Notes under the pieces: model-generated
What the model was told of the DNA's origin: nothing
Database searches by the model: none
The model's input: the letters and a program-made list of their open reading frames with translations, nothing else
Made by a program: the position numbers and the translations under genes
Part shown: positions 13,458 through 15,242 of the stretch, piece after piece
Numbering within the stretch: position 1 is the stretch's first letter
Layout of the letters: each line of letters opens with the position of its first letter
Source of the DNA: an uncultured Clostridia bacterium
GTDB taxonomy: Bacteria > Bacillota > Clostridia > Christensenellales > Borkfalkiaceae
Reading direction: 5' to 3'
Assembly: GCA_946540675.1 (NCBI GenBank)
Contig: CAMNIW010000011.1
Span: forward strand, 1 to 15,242
Length of the DNA: 15,242 bases

Positions 13458-14204
13458 TTATACTTGCGTTTTCCTGTTTGACAGCCAGCCTATAAGTATA
13501 AACAGCGGCGCGTAAAAAACGAACGCGAGTACGGCTTTTACCCACCACGCTCCTATAAAAATGTCGAGATTGTACATAGAGAACCATAACCGCGACAAAG
13601 CGAAGTGCGACTGCACGGGATTTAATCCCATTAAAGAAATATCTATCACCGAAAGGATGAAGTGTATGACGTTGGGTCCCATAAGTCCGAGAATTATTGC
13701 GATAGCCTTCCTGCGGACGGCGGTCGCCGCCATAAACGAAAACGTGTAATAGAATACGCACCACGCGATTATCATTAACGCAAATTGCGGAATTTCGTTC
13801 ATAACGCCGATAAACGAGCCCGCTATCAGCGAACCCATGACAAAGCACGAGCCGTAAACCGTCAGCACGACGCCCGAAACGACGACGAACGAAACGAACA
13901 GTTTTGCAAAGAAAAACTGCGTTCTCGTATATCCGCGCGAATAGACGTTTTTGGTTATCCTGCCCGAAAAGTCGTCGCATACGAAAACGGCCGTAAACAC
14001 CGCTATAAAGGGAACGAACGCCACAGACGTCAGAGTCAGTGCCACCGATGCGACTCTCCTTATATAATCTTGGTTAGGATCGCCCGTTATGTCGCCGCCT
14101 ATCATCATCATAAGCAAAAACACCGTCAGATAAACGCCGGTCGCTATGTATAAAAACTTGCTTTTCCTGAGTTTGAAAAACTCGAATTTTATAAGTCTTC
14201 CCAT
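13458..14204 (-). CDS. ABC-2 type transporter permease
   Basis: This 248-aa membrane subunit has about six hydrophobic segments, near residues 18-36, 53-77, 98-130, 138-160, 164-190 and 220-242. It has the cytoplasmic amphipathic start RLIKFEFFKLRKSK typical of the ABC-2 permeases that pair with BcrA-like ATPases. It would form the channel of an exporter in the cytoplasmic membrane. I chose the ATG at 14204, which follows the ATPase stop by 2 bases with an AGGTGA site just before it. A GTG at 14210 overlapping that stop is possible and adds two residues. The substrate is unknown; such pairs often export or protect against antimicrobial peptides or other hydrophobic compounds, but nothing here proves it. 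Confidence 0.85.
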   Translation of the reverse strand: MGRLIKFEFFKLRKSKFLYIATGVYLTVFLLMMMIGGDITGDPNQDYIRRVASVALTLTSVAFVPFIAVFTAVFVCDDFSGRITKNVYSRGYTRTQFFFAKLFVSFVVVSGVVLTVYGSCFVMGSLIAGSFIGVMNEIPQFALMIIAWCVFYYTFSFMAATAVRRKAIAIILGLMGPNVIHFILSVIDISLMGLNPVQSHFALSRLWFSMYNLDIFIGAWWVKAVLAFVFYAPLFILIGWLSNRKTQV

Positions 14205-14206
14205 AC

Positions 14207-15094
14207 TCACCTGCCCATCCTTGAAATAAGGAAATTTTCGAGAGCGGAATCGTCCGCGATAAGACCGTATATCTTTACCCCGTTTTGCGTAAGACAGACG
14301 TTTATCTCAGCCACGTCTCCGCCGCCCGCGACCAGAACTTCGTCGCCGTCGCCGCCGACAGTAGCCTGCGGAAACGCGGATATCAGCGCTTCTTTCGCCT
14401 TTTCGGAGTCGTCTACCCTTATTCTTATGATCGAACGGCATTTTTCAGCCAGATCTTCCGCGCTTATCTCTTCGGTCAGAACTCCGTCGTTCATTATTCC
14501 GTAAGCCGTGGCGATCTTACCGAGTTCGTCGAGATGGTGGCTGGATATTATAAACGTCACGCCTTTTCCCGAAAGATATTTTATCATATCCCGTATATCC
14601 CTTATCCCCGCCGGGTCGAGCCCGTTGACGGGTTCGTCCAAAACGAGAATTTCGGGATCTCCGAGAAGGGCGATCGCTATACCGAGACGCTGTTTCATAC
14701 CGAGCGAAAAAGCCCTTACCTTTTTATCTCCGACGTTATTCAGCCCTACGAAGCCGAGAAGGTCGCTTATACGGCTGTCGGGCGTGCCCGTAAGGATCGC
14801 GAACCGACGCATATTTTCGTAAGCGGTTTCGCTGAAGTAAAGGGCGGGGGCTTCTATCAGCGATCCCATACGCATTCTCTGTTTGTCGAGATTGCCGCCG
14901 CCGAAAAATTCCATACTGCCGCCGTCGGGCGTAACAAGACCGGAAAGCATTTTAAGAAAAGTAGTTTTGCCCGCTCCGTTTCTGCCTATAAGTCCGTATA
15001 TGGCGCCTTTTTCTATGTTGACGCTCATTTTGTTTACGGCGATTTTATCGCCGTACAGTTTTGTAAGAGCCGTCGTTTTAACAGCGTATTCCAT
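14207..15094 (-). CDS. ABC transporter ATP-binding protein (BcrA-like)
   Basis: This 295-aa ATPase energises the permease encoded directly downstream. It shows Walker A GRNGAGKT (37-44), signature SLGMKQRLGIA (130-140), Walker B ILVLDEPVNGLDPAG (149-163) and H-loop H186 (ISSHHLDEL). The signature is LGMKQR rather than LSGGQ, as is usual in the BcrA/bacitracin-type exporter clade. A C-terminal accessory domain of about 80 residues follows. The ATG at 15094 has AAGGAG 6 bases upstream. The frame is open up to 15169, but that extension overlaps the promoter. The operon is ATPase then permease. Confidence 0.92.
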   Translation of the reverse strand: MEYAVKTTALTKLYGDKIAVNKMSVNIEKGAIYGLIGRNGAGKTTFLKMLSGLVTPDGGSMEFFGGGNLDKQRMRMGSLIEAPALYFSETAYENMRRFAILTGTPDSRISDLLGFVGLNNVGDKKVRAFSLGMKQRLGIAIALLGDPEILVLDEPVNGLDPAGIRDIRDMIKYLSGKGVTFIISSHHLDELGKIATAYGIMNDGVLTEEISAEDLAEKCRSIIRIRVDDSEKAKEALISAFPQATVGGDGDEVLVAGGGDVAEINVCLTQNGVKIYGLIADDSALENFLISRMGR

Positions 15095-15108
15095 AAAAAC
15101 TCCTTTTT

Positions 15109-15135
15109 TAGCCGAGTATAAACAGGTTAAACTTG
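15109..15135. repeat. Imperfect 27-bp repeat, proximal copy (downstream of ABC start site)
   Basis: TAGCCGAGT followed by an AT-rich half. It matches the copy at 15188-15214 except for 7 positions, all transitions by my alignment. It covers the expected transcription start (near 15134) and the early leader of the ABC operon, where a repressor site could sit. Confidence 0.7.
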
Positions 15136-15140
15136 TGTAA

Positions 15141-15169
15141 ATTATACAGTACGGGAACGTCTTTGTCAA
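15141..15169 (-). promoter_or_regulatory. Predicted promoter of the ABC exporter operon
   Basis: On the minus strand, a perfect -35 TTGACA (15164-15169), a 17-bp spacer and a perfect -10 TATAAT (15141-15146), starting near 15134. A promoter this strong on an exporter suggests that a repressor controls it, probably through the flanking repeats. Confidence 0.85.
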
Positions 15170-15187
15170 TTGAAAACGGGGAAAGGC

Positions 15188-15214
15188 TAGCCGAGTGTGA
15201 ATAAGTTGAACTCG
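15188..15214. repeat. Imperfect 27-bp repeat, distal copy (upstream of ABC -35)
   Basis: The second copy of the TAGCCGAGT repeat, offset by exactly 79 bp from the first and lying 18 bp upstream of the -35 box. It overlaps a GCCGAG / CTCGGC inverted repeat on its outer side. No gene is visible from here to the window end. Confidence 0.7.
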
Positions 15215-15242
15215 ATTCTCGGCGGCAGGCGGCGGTATATAC

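Overview
The window looks like chromosomal DNA of a Clostridia-type Firmicute, probably an uncultured gut lineage. The evidence is strong AAGGAG-type ribosome-binding sites, sigma-A-like TTGACA/TATAAT promoters, a two-gene sufC-sufB-like iron-sulfur module, a compact type II CRISPR-Cas locus and cytosolic glycosidases. This placement is inference; there is no rRNA gene. Every protein-coding gene lies on the minus strand. The only clear plus-strand gene is a tracrRNA.

Region 1 (1-1282): sufC followed, with a 7-base overlap, by a SufB-like scaffold gene that runs off the left edge. The scaffold gene carries an apparent one-base deletion at 73-77. A promoter sits at 1254-1282.

Region 2 (1322-6212): a complete type II CRISPR-Cas locus without cas1. 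In transcription order on the minus strand it holds cas9 (1165 aa, all RuvC and HNH catalytic residues present), cas2 three bases later, a strong leader promoter overlapping the cas2 stop codon, a leader hairpin, 12 repeats of 36 bp with 11 spacers, and a terminator. The tracrRNA is divergent from cas9 (TTGACT-17-TATAAT promoter, anti-repeat, nexus hairpin, terminator hairpin and T9 tract). Several RNA-level features stand out: a 12-bp leader stem that covers the tracr-pairing start of the first repeat, an extended -10 in every repeat, a second degenerate anti-repeat inside the tracr precursor, a crRNA-like 5' end on that precursor, and repeat-derived -10 elements pointing into cas9. This is the part most worth following up.

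Region 3 (6309-8073): a membrane protein fusing an MFS-like N-terminal half to a spermidine-synthase-like Rossmann domain, with its own promoter. A bidirectional terminator separates it from the next operon.

Region 4 (8103-13216): carbohydrate genes. A CE15-like esterase and a GH38 alpha-mannosidase form one operon with its own promoter. A GH20-type hexosaminidase lies upstream. None has a signal peptide, so they probably act in the cytosol on imported glycans.

Region 5 (13250-13430): a cluster of three REP-like hairpin repeats between genes.

Region 6 (13458-15214): a two-gene ABC exporter (permease plus ATPase) behind a near-perfect consensus promoter that is flanked by two copies of a 27-bp imperfect repeat.
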